Made by a program: the position numbers and the translations under genes. Under the pieces are notes generated by a model that was not told the origin of the DNA, ran no database searches, and was given only the letters and a program-made list of their open reading frames with translations. From Desulfocucumis sp964643075 (GTDB lineage: Bacteria; Bacillota; Desulfotomaculia; Desulfotomaculales; Desulfocucumaceae): 64,000 bases of DNA. Positions 1 to 9,085 of this stretch are shown here, one piece after another (position 1 is the stretch's first letter; each line of letters begins with the position of its first letter). The stretch lies in the NCBI GenBank assembly GCA_964643075.1, contig CAZXQO010000015.1, forward strand, positions 1 through 64,000, read 5' to 3'.

Positions 1-118
1 TATTTGACTCCTTATATTTTAAAAATCCTTAAGTTAATGACATTGTGATTTTACTGGGTCTTTGGCACAAAAACCGTTATAAATCTTAGAAAAGTTGCAA
101 ACTTGAGTTAAAGGTATC

Positions 119-232
119 ACCGGAAGGTATTACAGGCGAACCGAAGGTGCCGGAATCATCCTTAAACTGGTAGCGAACAACGGCATTGAGGCGGTGGTGG
201 AGGTTGCCGGCAGCTCGATTAAACAGGTCTAG
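119..232 (+). pseudogene. short coding remnant, family unknown
   Basis: An open stretch of 37 codons with no start codon reads GAGIILKLVANNGIEAVVEV and ends in TAG at 230-232. The composition is protein-like, but there is no ribosome site and the frame is not extended upstream in recognisable form. It may be the end of a decayed gene. The rest of positions 1-364 shows nothing I can support. Confidence is low because a frame this short can occur by chance. Confidence 0.25.
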
Positions 233-364
233 CTGAAGCGACTTGTCCGGCAGGACGAGACGGGTATTTGGTCGGTGTAGGTTACGATCCCCGTTAGATA
301 GCAGCTAAAAGGGTTAAGTTGACAGTGAATACCCTGGAACATTTCACTCTTTAAATTGTCAAAT

Positions 365-461
365 AAGGAAAGGAGACACACCTCTATTTGTAGCCTGGCT
401 CCGGGGGCAGAGGAATGTCCCCTATTTAAAGTAGCTTTGGTTCGGAGGAATATCCCCAACT
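365..461 (+). repeat. dispersed ~97-bp repeat, copy A
   Basis: This stretch aligns with 14292-14390 over its whole length at roughly three quarters identity. Both copies start AAGGAAAG, then ACACACCTCT, and both carry two tandem GGAAT(G/A)TCCCC units about 45 bp apart. It lies directly before the lipoprotein gene at 478. It looks like a non-autonomous dispersed element; no transposase is seen next to it. Confidence 0.6.
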
Positions 462-477
462 TATGGGAGGTATTGAA

Positions 478-1368
478 TTGTTAAAAAAACTTGCTCTCAT
501 TCTTTTCTGCTTAGTCCTGGTTGCTGTTGCCGCTGGGTGTACTGCAAAAAAGCAGACTGAACCTGACACACCAAAAGAACCGAAAGCTGATACGGTAATG
601 AGTGATTTCCATACCCTCATTCAAAAGGATTCCAGCGCAGAAGAAGTTGCCGGCTTCATAAACAAAAACATTTCCAGCGTTTCAAAAGAAGATGCTTCAA
701 AGATGGTGGACCAGTTTGAAAAAATACAAAAAAACAATCTCCCGCATTTTGAAAATATGTTTAATGAAGATGGCATACAAAACAAAATAAACAGTGAATA
801 CAAAGCCATCACTGCTCAATCTGACATTAAAGACACTGGGCTCAAAGAGCTATTGGCCAGGACAAAAAACAGCGGCTACAAGGTGGAAACTGCTGAAGGG
901 TTTTTCTTCCCTATTATTGATTACGGATTCTATAAGAATTTCAGTTCCTACGTAACTCCCGACATGAAAGACTATATTAACATAATGGCTGAAGAATCTG
1001 ATAAAGTCCCGGCAAAAGACGCGGCGCTTGTTATTGGCTGGGACGAGGTCTTAAAGAGAGCATTGGGCCAGGAGAAGTTTATTAACAACCACAAGGATTC
1101 CGTGAAAGTTAATGAAATAAAGCAATTGTTTAAAAAATACGTTACTTTTGCCCTGTATGGCGCGAACAACACTCCACTTTTTAGCTACGATTCAAAAACT
1201 TTAGACCCCAAAGCCAGGGAGATTTTTTCAAATGCGGTTGCAAATACCGGCAACAGCGAGTTTTTAAAATCATTAGGTGGGTTTTTAGATTTGATCAAGA
1301 ATAATAACTACAAGTTAACAAATGAAGCTGAGAAATACCGGGATAACGTTATTAAAGAATTAGGCTAA
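478..1368 (+). CDS. lipoprotein of unknown function
   Basis: The predicted protein has about 296 residues. It begins MLKKLALILFCLVLVAVAAG followed by Cys, a basic N-terminus, hydrophobic core and lipobox, so it should be lipidated and held on the outer face of the membrane. TTG at 478 is preferred over ATG at 463 because GGGAGGT (465-471) sits six bases before it and would otherwise lie inside the ATG reading frame. The mature part is Lys- and Asn-rich and mostly helical in appearance, with no domain I recognise. A second, unrelated lipoprotein gene follows in the same direction after about 190 bp. The function is unknown; the lipoprotein assignment is firm. Confidence 0.8.
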   Translation: MLKKLALILFCLVLVAVAAGCTAKKQTEPDTPKEPKADTVMSDFHTLIQKDSSAEEVAGFINKNISSVSKEDASKMVDQFEKIQKNNLPHFENMFNEDGIQNKINSEYKAITAQSDIKDTGLKELLARTKNSGYKVETAEGFFFPIIDYGFYKNFSSYVTPDMKDYINIMAEESDKVPAKDAALVIGWDEVLKRALGQEKFINNHKDSVKVNEIKQLFKKYVTFALYGANNTPLFSYDSKTLDPKAREIFSNAVANTGNSEFLKSLGGFLDLIKNNNYKLTNEAEKYRDNVIKELG

Positions 1369-1557
1369 ACTTACGGTCAGAGAAATGAAAATCTATATAT
1401 AAATTGGGGGCATTCCTTCGTAAAATTGTTAAGAGGCATCCATGCCTCAGGCGTCGTAATCAGAGGATGATAATGCCTGTTGCAGGCTATTTTCAGGGCA
1501 GTAAAGGATATTAGGTAACGGAAGAAGGTGTTTCCCCTTTCCTTAAGGAGGTACGAA

Positions 1558-2199
1558 ATGTTCAGGACAAAAAGGTTCATATCTTTTATAACTTTATTGT
1601 TGCTTTGCCTAATCTTATTGGTGGGCTGTTCCTCATCCCTAAAAGGAACATTGCAGCAGCATAGCACGCAACCCGATGAAAGTTCAACAGGATCAGGCAG
1701 TTCAATTCCGGAACAAAAAAATGATTCACAAACTAAACTGCTGAATGAGATTATACAGTTAGCCCAACAAGGAAAGGTTATAAACTGTGAATTCCCTGTT
1801 GAAACCACTGTTTTAGAAACCGTAAAAGAGAAATGGGGAGATCCGGACAAGCAAGACTATGTTTATGCTGCTAAAGGGACGTATATCACTTATTTAAAAC
1901 ATAATGTGGTTTTCGGGTTTAACAAGGGTCTACAGATTTTTGATGTAAGATCATACGATAATAGCTTTAAACATGTTACAATGTCTAAAGTTAAAGAGGC
2001 TCTAGGGGCGCCAGAAAACACTCATCATTTTAATACTGAAGATATGCTGGTTTATAAGGCTGGAGAAAAATATCAGCTGTTATTCATATTTCCCAAAGCC
2101 ACCCAGCAAAATTCCGACCCCCAACTAAATCATTATAATGTTTTTTATCCAGAGGGCACTGTCAACATGATGGCAGATGACCCGGGAATAAAATATTAG
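1558..2199 (+). CDS. YjgB-type lipoprotein (DUF4309)
   Basis: This is a lipoprotein of 213 residues. It starts MFRTKRFISFITLLLLCLIL and has a lipobox LLVGC. The start is set by AAGGAGG six bases upstream of the ATG. After a Ser/Gln-rich linker, the C-terminal ~150 residues match the DUF4309/YjgB pattern of Bacillus. Recognisable blocks are TVLETVKEKWGDPD, GTYITYLKHNVVFGFNKG and a stretch on the expected spacing (changes in ion level or binding are not known for the family). The role is unknown beyond a surface location. A strong hairpin terminator lies 45 bp after the stop. Confidence 0.75.
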   Translation: MFRTKRFISFITLLLLCLILLVGCSSSLKGTLQQHSTQPDESSTGSGSSIPEQKNDSQTKLLNEIIQLAQQGKVINCEFPVETTVLETVKEKWGDPDKQDYVYAAKGTYITYLKHNVVFGFNKGLQIFDVRSYDNSFKHVTMSKVKEALGAPENTHHFNTEDMLVYKAGEKYQLLFIFPKATQQNSDPQLNHYNVFYPEGTVNMMADDPGIKY

Positions 2200-2244
2200 A
2201 AGCGAATTTCGGCAACTCCTATAAACCATACATCCCGCCAATTG

Positions 2245-2296
2245 AAATATAAGGTTTCCGGTTCCTCCCTGGAACCGGAAACCTTATATTTTTTAC
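2245..2296 (+). terminator. intrinsic terminator after the YjgB-like gene
   Basis: A perfect stem of about 20 bp (2246-2265 pairs with 2271-2290) encloses the loop TCCCT and is followed by a T-run. It ends the lipoprotein transcript. Confidence 0.9.
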
Positions 2297-2493
2297 GTTG
2301 CATGGAATTTGTCAGGGTATTTGTTGTTATATTTCAAATATATAACGCAGCATCGGTTCGAAAAACTGTGCTGCACACTCTTTTTATAATGTGTCACATA
2401 ATCTACTGAATATAATATCATTTTGTTCAGTGGCTTAAAGCTAAAATATCATATATACTATTGGCAGCTCATGAGAGAAGGAGATGTTGAATA

Positions 2494-2605
2494 ATGTACA
2501 AAACAACGGATATTGCAGTCATTGTATATAAAAGGGAGGTGCGTGTAAAGTAAAATAAACACATAGAACCTCCCAAAAGATGATTGAATCATTTTTAGGA
2601 GGGAA
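2494..2605 (+). promoter_or_regulatory. structured leader of the rsgA-like gene with a mini-ORF
   Basis: A 19-codon mini-ORF (ATG 2494, TAA 2551-2553) has its own GAAGGAGAT site. Its coding sequence contains GGGAGG at 2534-2539. Downstream, CCTCCC (2569-2574) can pair with that GGGAGG. Alternatively, it can form a hairpin (2569-2602, loop TGA at 2585-2587) that hides the AGGAGGG ribosome site at 2597-2603. The two pairings exclude each other, which resembles translation attenuation. The pairings are seen in the sequence; the regulatory role is inferred. The rest of 2297-2611 holds only AT-rich sequence. Confidence 0.4.
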
Positions 2606-2611
2606 ATAAAA

Positions 2612-3694
2612 TTGTTGGATAATATTTTAAAAAAATATGGTTTAAGCGAACGTTTTTTACATGAGGCAACCCTATATCCAAATTGGGTTATTGGCCGAAT
2701 TTGTTTGCAATACAAGGATTTATACAAAGCAGTTACCCACCAGGGGGAGGTTTCTGCGGAAATATCCGGCAAATTTCGATATGTAGCGACCTGTTTATCC
2801 GATTATCCTGCGGTGGGGGATTTTGTGATGATTGACCGTAGCGATAATGAATATGGAAACGCAATTATCCATCATGTTCTTACCAGAAAGAGTTCCTTCG
2901 AGCGCAAGGCGGTAGGAACGGAGAATGATTCACAGATAGTCGCAGCAAATATTGACACGGTATTTATTTGTATGGCACTGAATAATGATTACAACCTGCG
3001 GCGACTGGAGCGTTACCTGTCTATCGCATGGGACAGCAGAGCCATTCCAGTAGTTGTGCTAACTAAATCTGACATTTGCCATAACCTACAGGAGAAGCTA
3101 TCACAGGTCTCGTCTGTGGCAATTGGTGTGGATGTATTGGTCACTTCAGCTATGTCAGAAGACGGATATACATGTATCCGGTCATATATTCAGCCGGGGA
3201 AAACCGTTGCTTTTATAGGCTCCTCTGGTGTGGGCAAGTCTACACTAATTAACCGTTTGGCAGGAAGCGAGATTCTGCAAACCAATGAAGTCCGCAAAGA
3301 TGATAAAGGCAGACATACTACTACACGCAGACAGTTACTGGTTCTTAAAAGTGGTGGAATTGTCATTGATACACCCGGAATGAGAGAATTGGGAGTTGAA
3401 AATGTTAATTTATCAAGGGCATTTGCAGATATTGATAAGTTGGCTCAGCAGTGTAAGTTTCGCGACTGCGCTCACCAAAGCGAACCGGGGTGTGCAGTGC
3501 AAAGGGCTATTCAATATGGTGAGCTTACAGATAAACGATTGGAAAGCTACCTAAAGCTTAAAAAAGAAGCGAAATATGATGGGCTTAGCTCAAAGCAAAT
3601 TGAAGCCGAAAAAATCAATTCCATGTTTTCCGGCATGGGTGGTATTAAAAATGCCAGGAAATTTATCAAAGAAAAAGGCAGGAAAAAAAGATAA
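2612..3694 (+). CDS. rsgA: RsgA-type ribosome small-subunit-dependent GTPase
   Basis: This is a circularly permuted GTPase of 360 residues that acts in late 30S subunit maturation. An N-terminal OB-fold (about residues 25-95) is followed by the permuted G domain: G4 TKSD, then G1 GSSGVGKST, G2 region GRHTTTRR and G3 DTPGMRE. A C-terminal zinc finger follows with Cys/His ligands in CKFRDCAHQSEPGC. It is longer than the usual ~295-residue Firmicute RsgA, so it may be a second paralogue of the YjeQ type. The start is TTG 2612, with AGGAGGG at 2597-2603. The last ~60 residues are Lys-rich, as in other RsgA proteins that contact rRNA. Terminator at 3724. Confidence 0.9.
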   Translation: MLDNILKKYGLSERFLHEATLYPNWVIGRICLQYKDLYKAVTHQGEVSAEISGKFRYVATCLSDYPAVGDFVMIDRSDNEYGNAIIHHVLTRKSSFERKAVGTENDSQIVAANIDTVFICMALNNDYNLRRLERYLSIAWDSRAIPVVVLTKSDICHNLQEKLSQVSSVAIGVDVLVTSAMSEDGYTCIRSYIQPGKTVAFIGSSGVGKSTLINRLAGSEILQTNEVRKDDKGRHTTTRRQLLVLKSGGIVIDTPGMRELGVENVNLSRAFADIDKLAQQCKFRDCAHQSEPGCAVQRAIQYGELTDKRLESYLKLKKEAKYDGLSSKQIEAEKINSMFSGMGGIKNARKFIKEKGRKKR

Positions 3695-3723
3695 CGAAAC
3701 TTCAAAAACACAGCATACTGCAC

Positions 3724-3765
3724 AAAGGCCAAGATTTCCAACTGTTTCTTGGCCTTTCTTTTTAT
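3724..3765 (+). terminator. intrinsic terminator after rsgA
   Basis: Stem AAAGGCCAAGA (3724-3734) pairs with TCTTGGCCTTT (3747-3757) and is followed by CTTTTTAT. Confidence 0.85.
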
Positions 3766-4124
3766 ACTGTAGGTAAAATTAATTTACAAGGAAATTTTTC
3801 CAATTTTATTGCACAATACAAAGATGTTCGCGGCATTGGCCCGGCAAAACTATACTGCATAATCAGATAAAAAAGCTCTTTGATAGGAATTTGCTTTTTC
3901 CATCTCAGCAATAATACAGTATTATTGCTGCCCGTCAAACATAAACCCGAATTATTCACATATCTGACTTAAACGTTTAATATAAGTGTACCCTACTTGA
4001 ACTTATTTCAATATACTTTCAAGTAAGTCCCAGCGAAAATCACTAAACATAAGATGACCTCTTAATTTAATGTAATACCTTATTTTAGAACCACACAAAA
4101 CGAGTGGCTTTGATTAACGGAAAT
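3766..4124. other. intergenic, no supported gene
   Basis: This is AT-rich spacer between the rsgA terminator and the 3' end of the small sulfite reductase gene. A 29-codon open stretch on the plus strand ending near 3870 contains GIGPAK, reminiscent of a helix-hairpin-helix, but it has no start or ribosome site. An 8-bp inverted repeat TACTTGAA/TTCAAGTA lies at 3994-4001 and 4018-4025. A weak hairpin near 4089-4112 could help terminate the minus-strand gene. Confidence 0.4.
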
Positions 4125-4778
4125 TTATAATACAGCTTTTTTAAACTCTTCTATACCGATTCGCTCGATAAAGCGAGCCGTCCTTTCTTTTCCTTTTGCA
4201 TTCGCTTTGTAATAGTCCAGGCATTTTTGAGCTAGTTCAACAACTTGGTCATCAGTTAGTTTATCTGTAATCACGTCGCCAATACGTGGACGTGCTCCGG
4301 AATTACCACCGAAGATAAAAGTCCATCCTGTCTTTTTGCCAAAAACACCAATATCTCTTACATATGCTTCTCCGCAATTATTTGGACAGCCTGAAACCCC
4401 AATCTTAGCTTTAGCCGGTAAGTCTAATCCCACCAGCATTTTTTCCAAACGCAAGCCTAGCCCAAGTGAATCTAATACACCAAACTTACAAACGGCTGTT
4501 CCAGGACATGCTTGCACATAGTGAACACAAAGTTCTACTGCTGGTCCAATATCAGTACCAAGTTCAGCCCAGATCTCCTCGACTTTTTCCGGAAGTAAAC
4601 CCACCAATGCTAACCGTTGAGCAGAAGTAAGTTTAATAATGGGTATATTAAAATTTTTAGCTACACGGGCAACTTTTTCTAGAAAATCAGGAGTTACTAA
4701 TCCTACTGGCGTCCTCGGTACAATGGCATACGTTGTCTTGTCTCTTTGGATAAATGCTCCACGGGGTGAATCCGACAT
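4125..4778 (-). CDS. small assimilatory-type sulfite reductase (siroheme, 4Fe-4S)
   Basis: The 217-residue protein carries the nitrite/sulfite reductase signature for a coupled siroheme-[4Fe-4S] centre: CPGTAVC (C-x5-C) at about residues 91-97 and GCPNNC (C-x3-C) some 35 residues later. Its length and single half-domain match the low-spin assimilatory-type sulfite reductase of Desulfovibrio (about 218 residues) and not the much larger NirB or DsrA proteins. There is no extra ferredoxin domain, so an external donor is needed. AAGGAGG lies before the ATG. It stands just beyond the asr operon on the same strand, so both act on sulfite or nitrite chemistry; the physiological substrate is not settled by sequence. 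Confidence 0.85.
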   Translation of the reverse strand: MSDSPRGAFIQRDKTTYAIVPRTPVGLVTPDFLEKVARVAKNFNIPIIKLTSAQRLALVGLLPEKVEEIWAELGTDIGPAVELCVHYVQACPGTAVCKFGVLDSLGLGLRLEKMLVGLDLPAKAKIGVSGCPNNCGEAYVRDIGVFGKKTGWTFIFGGNSGARPRIGDVITDKLTDDQVVELAQKCLDYYKANAKGKERTARFIERIGIEEFKKAVL

Positions 4779-5069
4779 TATTTAAACCTCCTTTTTAAAT
4801 TTTAATTAAAATTCGTTAACCGAAATGAAAATTCCTTGCCAATGTTATAAAAAGTCACTCGTATGATCGACTATTTCCATGATAATCCATCGCCAGATTC
4901 GGCGAACCGTCTTTCTTCATATGCCTGCGAGCATCGCGTTAACATTCGTTTAGTAATATGTTTGTAGAATTTTTATCCGTGAATCAATGCGGGAAGGCAT
5001 CTGGTACAAACCCATAGGCTTTCGCCTTTATGCCTGCAAGGGAGCAGTGAATTTTTTTCTTCGCTGTCA

Positions 5070-6101
5070 CTAGTCGCTCAAATCATATTTATCCCTTAAC
5101 AGCAGAGATATTTTAGTCAATGTTTGATATGATTTTTCTACAGTCAGATATCCGTCCGGGTTTATCAGGCAGCAGCGGGCCGGTGCCAGCCAGGCCTGTT
5201 TTAATATTTGTTTTATGCCAATCCCCCTGGATGCCAGGTTACCCCAGAGTTCCTCCAGTTTTACAGCCAGTGCTTCCACACTCTCTGAATTTAGTTCTTC
5301 AGTAAGAGTAGGGACAATACCCCAGCAGATGATGTTCCCTGCATCCAGAAAAGCCTTAACTTCTTCCGAATACCTGGAGAATATCTGCCCGCAGCCATAT
5401 GCGTCAAGGGAGAGAATATTAAGATTCAGCCCGCTTAGCAGGAAAGACCAGTCAGGGTTACCGCACAGGTGCACACCCCTGGGACCTTCAACCCTGTTTA
5501 AAAAATCACCAAAATCTCTTTTCGCCCGGTCACTGCTGTAACCCGAAAAAGAACCAAAAATTATCTCCAGACCAGGTTCATCAACCCATACGAAGGGGTT
5601 GGGGTGAACTTCCTTGAACTGGCGGTATTGCATATTTAACTTTTGCACAATAAACTCATACATAAATTCCCTTATGTCATCGTCATATATTATCGGCTTT
5701 AAGTTTTCATCTACAATTTTATGCCCGTAGCTTATAGGGCCGATGCTTTGCCCGCGGATTACTTCGTAACGTGATAAATCACAGGCTAAAAAGGCATCAA
5801 AGGATGAGGAAAACTGCTTCGAAAGCTTATATATTTCTTCATTTTCACTTTTTATGGAATAGTCTATCAATTGTTCGTAGAACAATTCTTTATTTAAACT
5901 TATTTTTTGCTGTCCGGTATCAATGATAACTCCGGGAAAATGTTCACTCACCTGAACATACATATCTTCGTAATAGCTGTAATGAGGCAATTGAGGCCAA
6001 AATGGAATATCCACTGTCAACGCCAGATCTAAAGCCGTTTTAATGTTATCGTGCGGAAGTATCCCCATTGCCGTAGTCCTGCAGTTGCCGCTCAATAACA
6101 T
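5070..6101 (-). CDS. MetE/UROD-fold protein
   Basis: The protein has about 343 residues and a TIM-barrel pattern of the cobalamin-independent methionine synthase / uroporphyrinogen decarboxylase superfamily. The opening block CRTTAMGILPHDNIKTALDL and IPFWPQLP, and the later GVHLCGNPDW with His-x-Cys as likely zinc ligands, are typical. Another Cys pair sits in PARCCL near the C-terminus. The start at 6101 is chosen because GGGGGTG lies five bases upstream and family members begin here; an ATG at 6176 would add 25 non-conserved residues. It follows asrC directly, so it may be cotranscribed with the sulfite reductase genes. A methyl-transfer role is inferred; the substrate is unknown. Confidence 0.7.
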   Translation of the reverse strand: MLLSGNCRTTAMGILPHDNIKTALDLALTVDIPFWPQLPHYSYYEDMYVQVSEHFPGVIIDTGQQKISLNKELFYEQLIDYSIKSENEEIYKLSKQFSSSFDAFLACDLSRYEVIRGQSIGPISYGHKIVDENLKPIIYDDDIREFMYEFIVQKLNMQYRQFKEVHPNPFVWVDEPGLEIIFGSFSGYSSDRAKRDFGDFLNRVEGPRGVHLCGNPDWSFLLSGLNLNILSLDAYGCGQIFSRYSEEVKAFLDAGNIICWGIVPTLTEELNSESVEALAVKLEELWGNLASRGIGIKQILKQAWLAPARCCLINPDGYLTVEKSYQTLTKISLLLRDKYDLSD

Positions 6102-6188
6102 ATAAACACCCCCATCATTTAAATTAGAATCAGTGCTTGAGTACACCTTATGTGTTTCTTCCATGTCTTTGATCATTAATAGGACCGG

Positions 6189-7172
6189 CTAATAAGCCGA
6201 ACTATCATAAATATAGCCGCCAAAGGGTATAAACCCTGCAACTTTACCCATAGGCCCTGTGTCTACGTCCAGTAAAACTTCCCGGCAGAACACCGGAATC
6301 CCGGTGCGGTCCACAATGTAGCCCACATGCTCCTTGGGCAGGGTGCGGTCTATATATTTATCTATATAAGCATACATGTTGTCGATTACTTTCAATACGG
6401 CGTCTTCCCCCACCCACTCCATAAAGGTGCGGGCAATGCGGGGATTTTTTTTGCCCGTGCGGCCCATGATCACCAGGCGGTAATAACTTTCCCCCCGGGT
6501 CCAGGCCGAGGCCGGGCATTTAAGTATGCACTCGCCGCAGCCCAGGCAGCGCTTATGATCTCTTTTTACCTTGTGATTAACCATGGAAAGGGCACCGCTG
6601 GCCACTTTGCGGCAGTTTTTCACACAGGCCTCGCAGCCTATGCAGCGGCCCGGGTCATATTCCGGCAGCACCATACCTATTACACCAATATCCTGCATAT
6701 GGGCTTTTATACAATCGTTGGGGCAGCCGGTGACAGCTATTTTTACATGAAAGTCATTGGGGTAAATTACTTTTTCAATCTTCCGGGACAGCTTAGTGGT
6801 GTCGAAATTGGCAAAGGGGCAGACGCTGTTTCCTATGCAGGCCGAAACATTCCTGGTGCCTGCGGCGGGGTATCCCCCGTTCAAATCCTTTATTTCCACA
6901 CCTATGGCTGATTCCATGCCGGCCAGAAGGGGGGCCATAATTTCATTTATTGCCGCTATTTTTTCCATGGGTATGCCAGGTATTTCGAAGCCCTGACGAG
7001 TGGTTATATGCACCCTGCCGCTGCCATATTCTTCGGCGATGCGCTTTATTATATCAAAATACCGTACATCCAGGCTGCCTCCCGGGACCCTGACGCGCAG
7101 TGCCGTAAATCCCCTGTCTTTGGTTACCCTATAGGCATTTTTAATCAGTTTCTTTGTATTGATGTCCAGCAT
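6189..7172 (-). CDS. asrC: anaerobic sulfite reductase subunit C
   Basis: This is the catalytic siroheme subunit of the AsrABC enzyme, which reduces sulfite to sulfide with electrons from NADH. In 327 residues it has the siroheme/[4Fe-4S] ligands CIGNSVC and GCPNDC. Between these and the C-terminal lobe is an inserted two-cluster ferredoxin domain with CIGCEACVKNC and CLGCGECILKC. Length and order match known AsrC. The gene starts 11 bp after the asrB stop, with GGTGGGAG before the ATG. The three genes form one operon, transcribed leftwards. Confidence 0.95.
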   Translation of the reverse strand: MLDINTKKLIKNAYRVTKDRGFTALRVRVPGGSLDVRYFDIIKRIAEEYGSGRVHITTRQGFEIPGIPMEKIAAINEIMAPLLAGMESAIGVEIKDLNGGYPAAGTRNVSACIGNSVCPFANFDTTKLSRKIEKVIYPNDFHVKIAVTGCPNDCIKAHMQDIGVIGMVLPEYDPGRCIGCEACVKNCRKVASGALSMVNHKVKRDHKRCLGCGECILKCPASAWTRGESYYRLVIMGRTGKKNPRIARTFMEWVGEDAVLKVIDNMYAYIDKYIDRTLPKEHVGYIVDRTGIPVFCREVLLDVDTGPMGKVAGFIPFGGYIYDSSAY

Positions 7173-7183
7173 ACTCCCACCCC

Positions 7184-7984
7184 CTAATCAATAAGCTCTT
7201 CTGCCCTGGTATAGTTAAAAACAGGCCCCTCCAGGCATACATAGGTGTCGTCTATTTTGCAATGTCCGCACTTGCCCAGCCCGCAGCACATTTTTCTTTC
7301 AAAGGATACCCAGATGTTTTCCCTGGCAATATCCCTTTTTAAAAATTCCATGGCTGAAAATTTCATCATAACCGGCGGGCCCACTATGATAACCCTGGTG
7401 TTGCCCGGGTCCTGCAGGGGTACTTTAGTTATCAACCCGGTTATCAGCCCTGTGGAGCCGTCCCAGGGGCCACTATATTCATCAAGTTTATCAACGGTAA
7501 TTTGCACATCTATTTTTTCCCGCCAGGCGTTTATTTCGTCTTGGAACAGCATGTCTGACGGTGTTTTAAATCCGGCCAGCAGGGTAAGGCTTTTCAGCCA
7601 GCCTTGCTCTGAGCAGTGGCGGCTTAATATGCTCTTCACCGATGCCAGGCCCGTACCACCTGCAGCAATTATCAGATCCCTGCCGGTGAATTCCTCCAGG
7701 GGGAAGCCATGACCGTAAGGTCCCCTGATAAAAAAGTGTCCTCCGGGCTTCAAATCGTGTATAACACCGGTCAGCCTGCCTATATTGCGTATGGTCATTT
7801 CAATCCAGCCGCTTCCGAAATCGCTTACGGAAATGGGAGCCTCGCCCACCCCGGGGATGGACACTTCCACAAACTGCCCCGGCCTGACATCCAGGTCTGC
7901 CGCCAGGCTGTAAGTGTAATCAATGGCAGTCTGGGGCTTTACTCCGGTGATAGCGGCTTGAAAAGGTAAATAGGCATTATTCAT
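7184..7984 (-). CDS. asrB: anaerobic sulfite reductase subunit B
   Basis: This is a 266-residue ferredoxin-NADP reductase-like subunit that takes electrons from NAD(P)H. An FAD-binding barrel (about residues 1-95) is followed by an NAD-binding lobe with IIAAGGTGLASVKS. The C-terminal Cys cluster CCGLGKCGHC...C binds a [2Fe-2S] centre, as in dihydroorotate dehydrogenase electron-transfer subunits. The start overlaps the asrA 3' end by 8 bp, which implies translational coupling. Confidence 0.95.
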   Translation of the reverse strand: MNNAYLPFQAAITGVKPQTAIDYTYSLAADLDVRPGQFVEVSIPGVGEAPISVSDFGSGWIEMTIRNIGRLTGVIHDLKPGGHFFIRGPYGHGFPLEEFTGRDLIIAAGGTGLASVKSILSRHCSEQGWLKSLTLLAGFKTPSDMLFQDEINAWREKIDVQITVDKLDEYSGPWDGSTGLITGLITKVPLQDPGNTRVIIVGPPVMMKFSAMEFLKRDIARENIWVSFERKMCCGLGKCGHCKIDDTYVCLEGPVFNYTRAEELID

Positions 7985-8990
7985 GGGCGCTCACCCCGCT
8001 TGCTATGGTATTGACCTTATTGATGCAATTGGCAAAGGAAATGTATTCGGGGCAAACATCGTCACAGCGCCCGCAGCCCACACACATGTTGTAGCCGAAT
8101 CTTTTTCTGAAATCATATATTTTGTGCATTACTTTAAAGCGCATGCGATCGCCCTTTTCATTTCTAAAGCCATGCCCCCCGGCCAAAGAAGTAAAGCCGT
8201 CAATCATGCAGGAGGCCCAGACTCTTCTGCGCTCACCGCATTTGGGATTATCTTCATAAAAGATATCCTGCATGGTAAAGCATGTGCATGTGGGACAGGA
8301 TACGGTACAGCGCCCGCAGGCTATGCAGCGGGAGGAATATTCCTCCCATAGGGGATGTTTGAAAACCTGCCTGTCAATGTTTTCCGGGACTGTTACCTTC
8401 ATGCGATTCTCCTCCACAAAGCAGGGTATCATTTCCACAGCTTCACCGTAACCAGCAAAAATACCGGTAAAATCCCCTCTGGCGTTGCATTCCAGGGCAC
8501 CACCATTTACCCGCAGCATTACATCGTAATCCTTCAGCCTGTTAGTGCCCATGGATACACAAAAACAATTTTCAAAACTTTCCCGGCACTCCATGACAAA
8601 AAACTTTACCTTTTTCCTTAATTCCGCGTAGTAGATATCTTCACAGCCGCCGTTGCGCAAAAAAATTTCATCCAGCCGCCTGAAGGCGTGCACATCACAG
8701 GCCCGGCAGAATATAATAATACCTTTATCATGCACGGTAGGCCGGTTATATTCATTTTCGGTAAAATAAAAAAGTGTCTGGGTGATGGGATAAATTATTT
8801 CCTTCGGGGAAAATCTTGATTTTTCATTAAACTCTATTTCCCCGGCACTACGTATTTCACGGTAACTTACCAGCGGGGTGTCCGAAAAGGCGCCCTTTCC
8901 AAGAAGCTTAACGGGTGCGGTTATTATATAATCCCGGGATAAATCTGTTAGTAATTGGTCAAAAGAATTATTTTTTATATAGACTCCCAA
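7977..8990 (-). CDS. asrA: anaerobic sulfite reductase subunit A
   Basis: This 337-residue iron-sulfur subunit passes electrons between AsrB and AsrC. Its C-terminal half has two [4Fe-4S] motifs: CIACGRCTVSC with a following CTC, and CVGCGRCDDVC. The N-terminal half is the AsrA/HdrA-partner type domain with CRACDVHAF. Translation starts at TTG 8990; GGAGGTGA lies six bases upstream. It is the first gene of asrABC. The region ahead holds a Crp-type palindrome, so anaerobic or redox control through the neighbouring Crp/Fnr protein is plausible. Confidence 0.93.
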   Translation of the reverse strand: MGVYIKNNSFDQLLTDLSRDYIITAPVKLLGKGAFSDTPLVSYREIRSAGEIEFNEKSRFSPKEIIYPITQTLFYFTENEYNRPTVHDKGIIIFCRACDVHAFRRLDEIFLRNGGCEDIYYAELRKKVKFFVMECRESFENCFCVSMGTNRLKDYDVMLRVNGGALECNARGDFTGIFAGYGEAVEMIPCFVEENRMKVTVPENIDRQVFKHPLWEEYSSRCIACGRCTVSCPTCTCFTMQDIFYEDNPKCGERRRVWASCMIDGFTSLAGGHGFRNEKGDRMRFKVMHKIYDFRKRFGYNMCVGCGRCDDVCPEYISFANCINKVNTIASGVSAHE

Positions 8991-9085
8991 AAATACTCAC
9001 CTCCGGTATTCGCCAAATAACAACTTCTTTACAATCATAAGCCAACTGTAATTTTAATTATATTAATACCGTCACAAAGCTGAAA

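Noticed and set aside
1433..1448. GAGGCAT-CC-ATGCCTC palindrome between the two lipoprotein genes as a terminator
   Set aside because: The stem is short with a 2-base loop and no T-run. Too weak to call.
3781..3870. Possible helix-hairpin-helix (GIGPAK) gene fragment
   Set aside because: It has only 29 codons, no start and no second motif.
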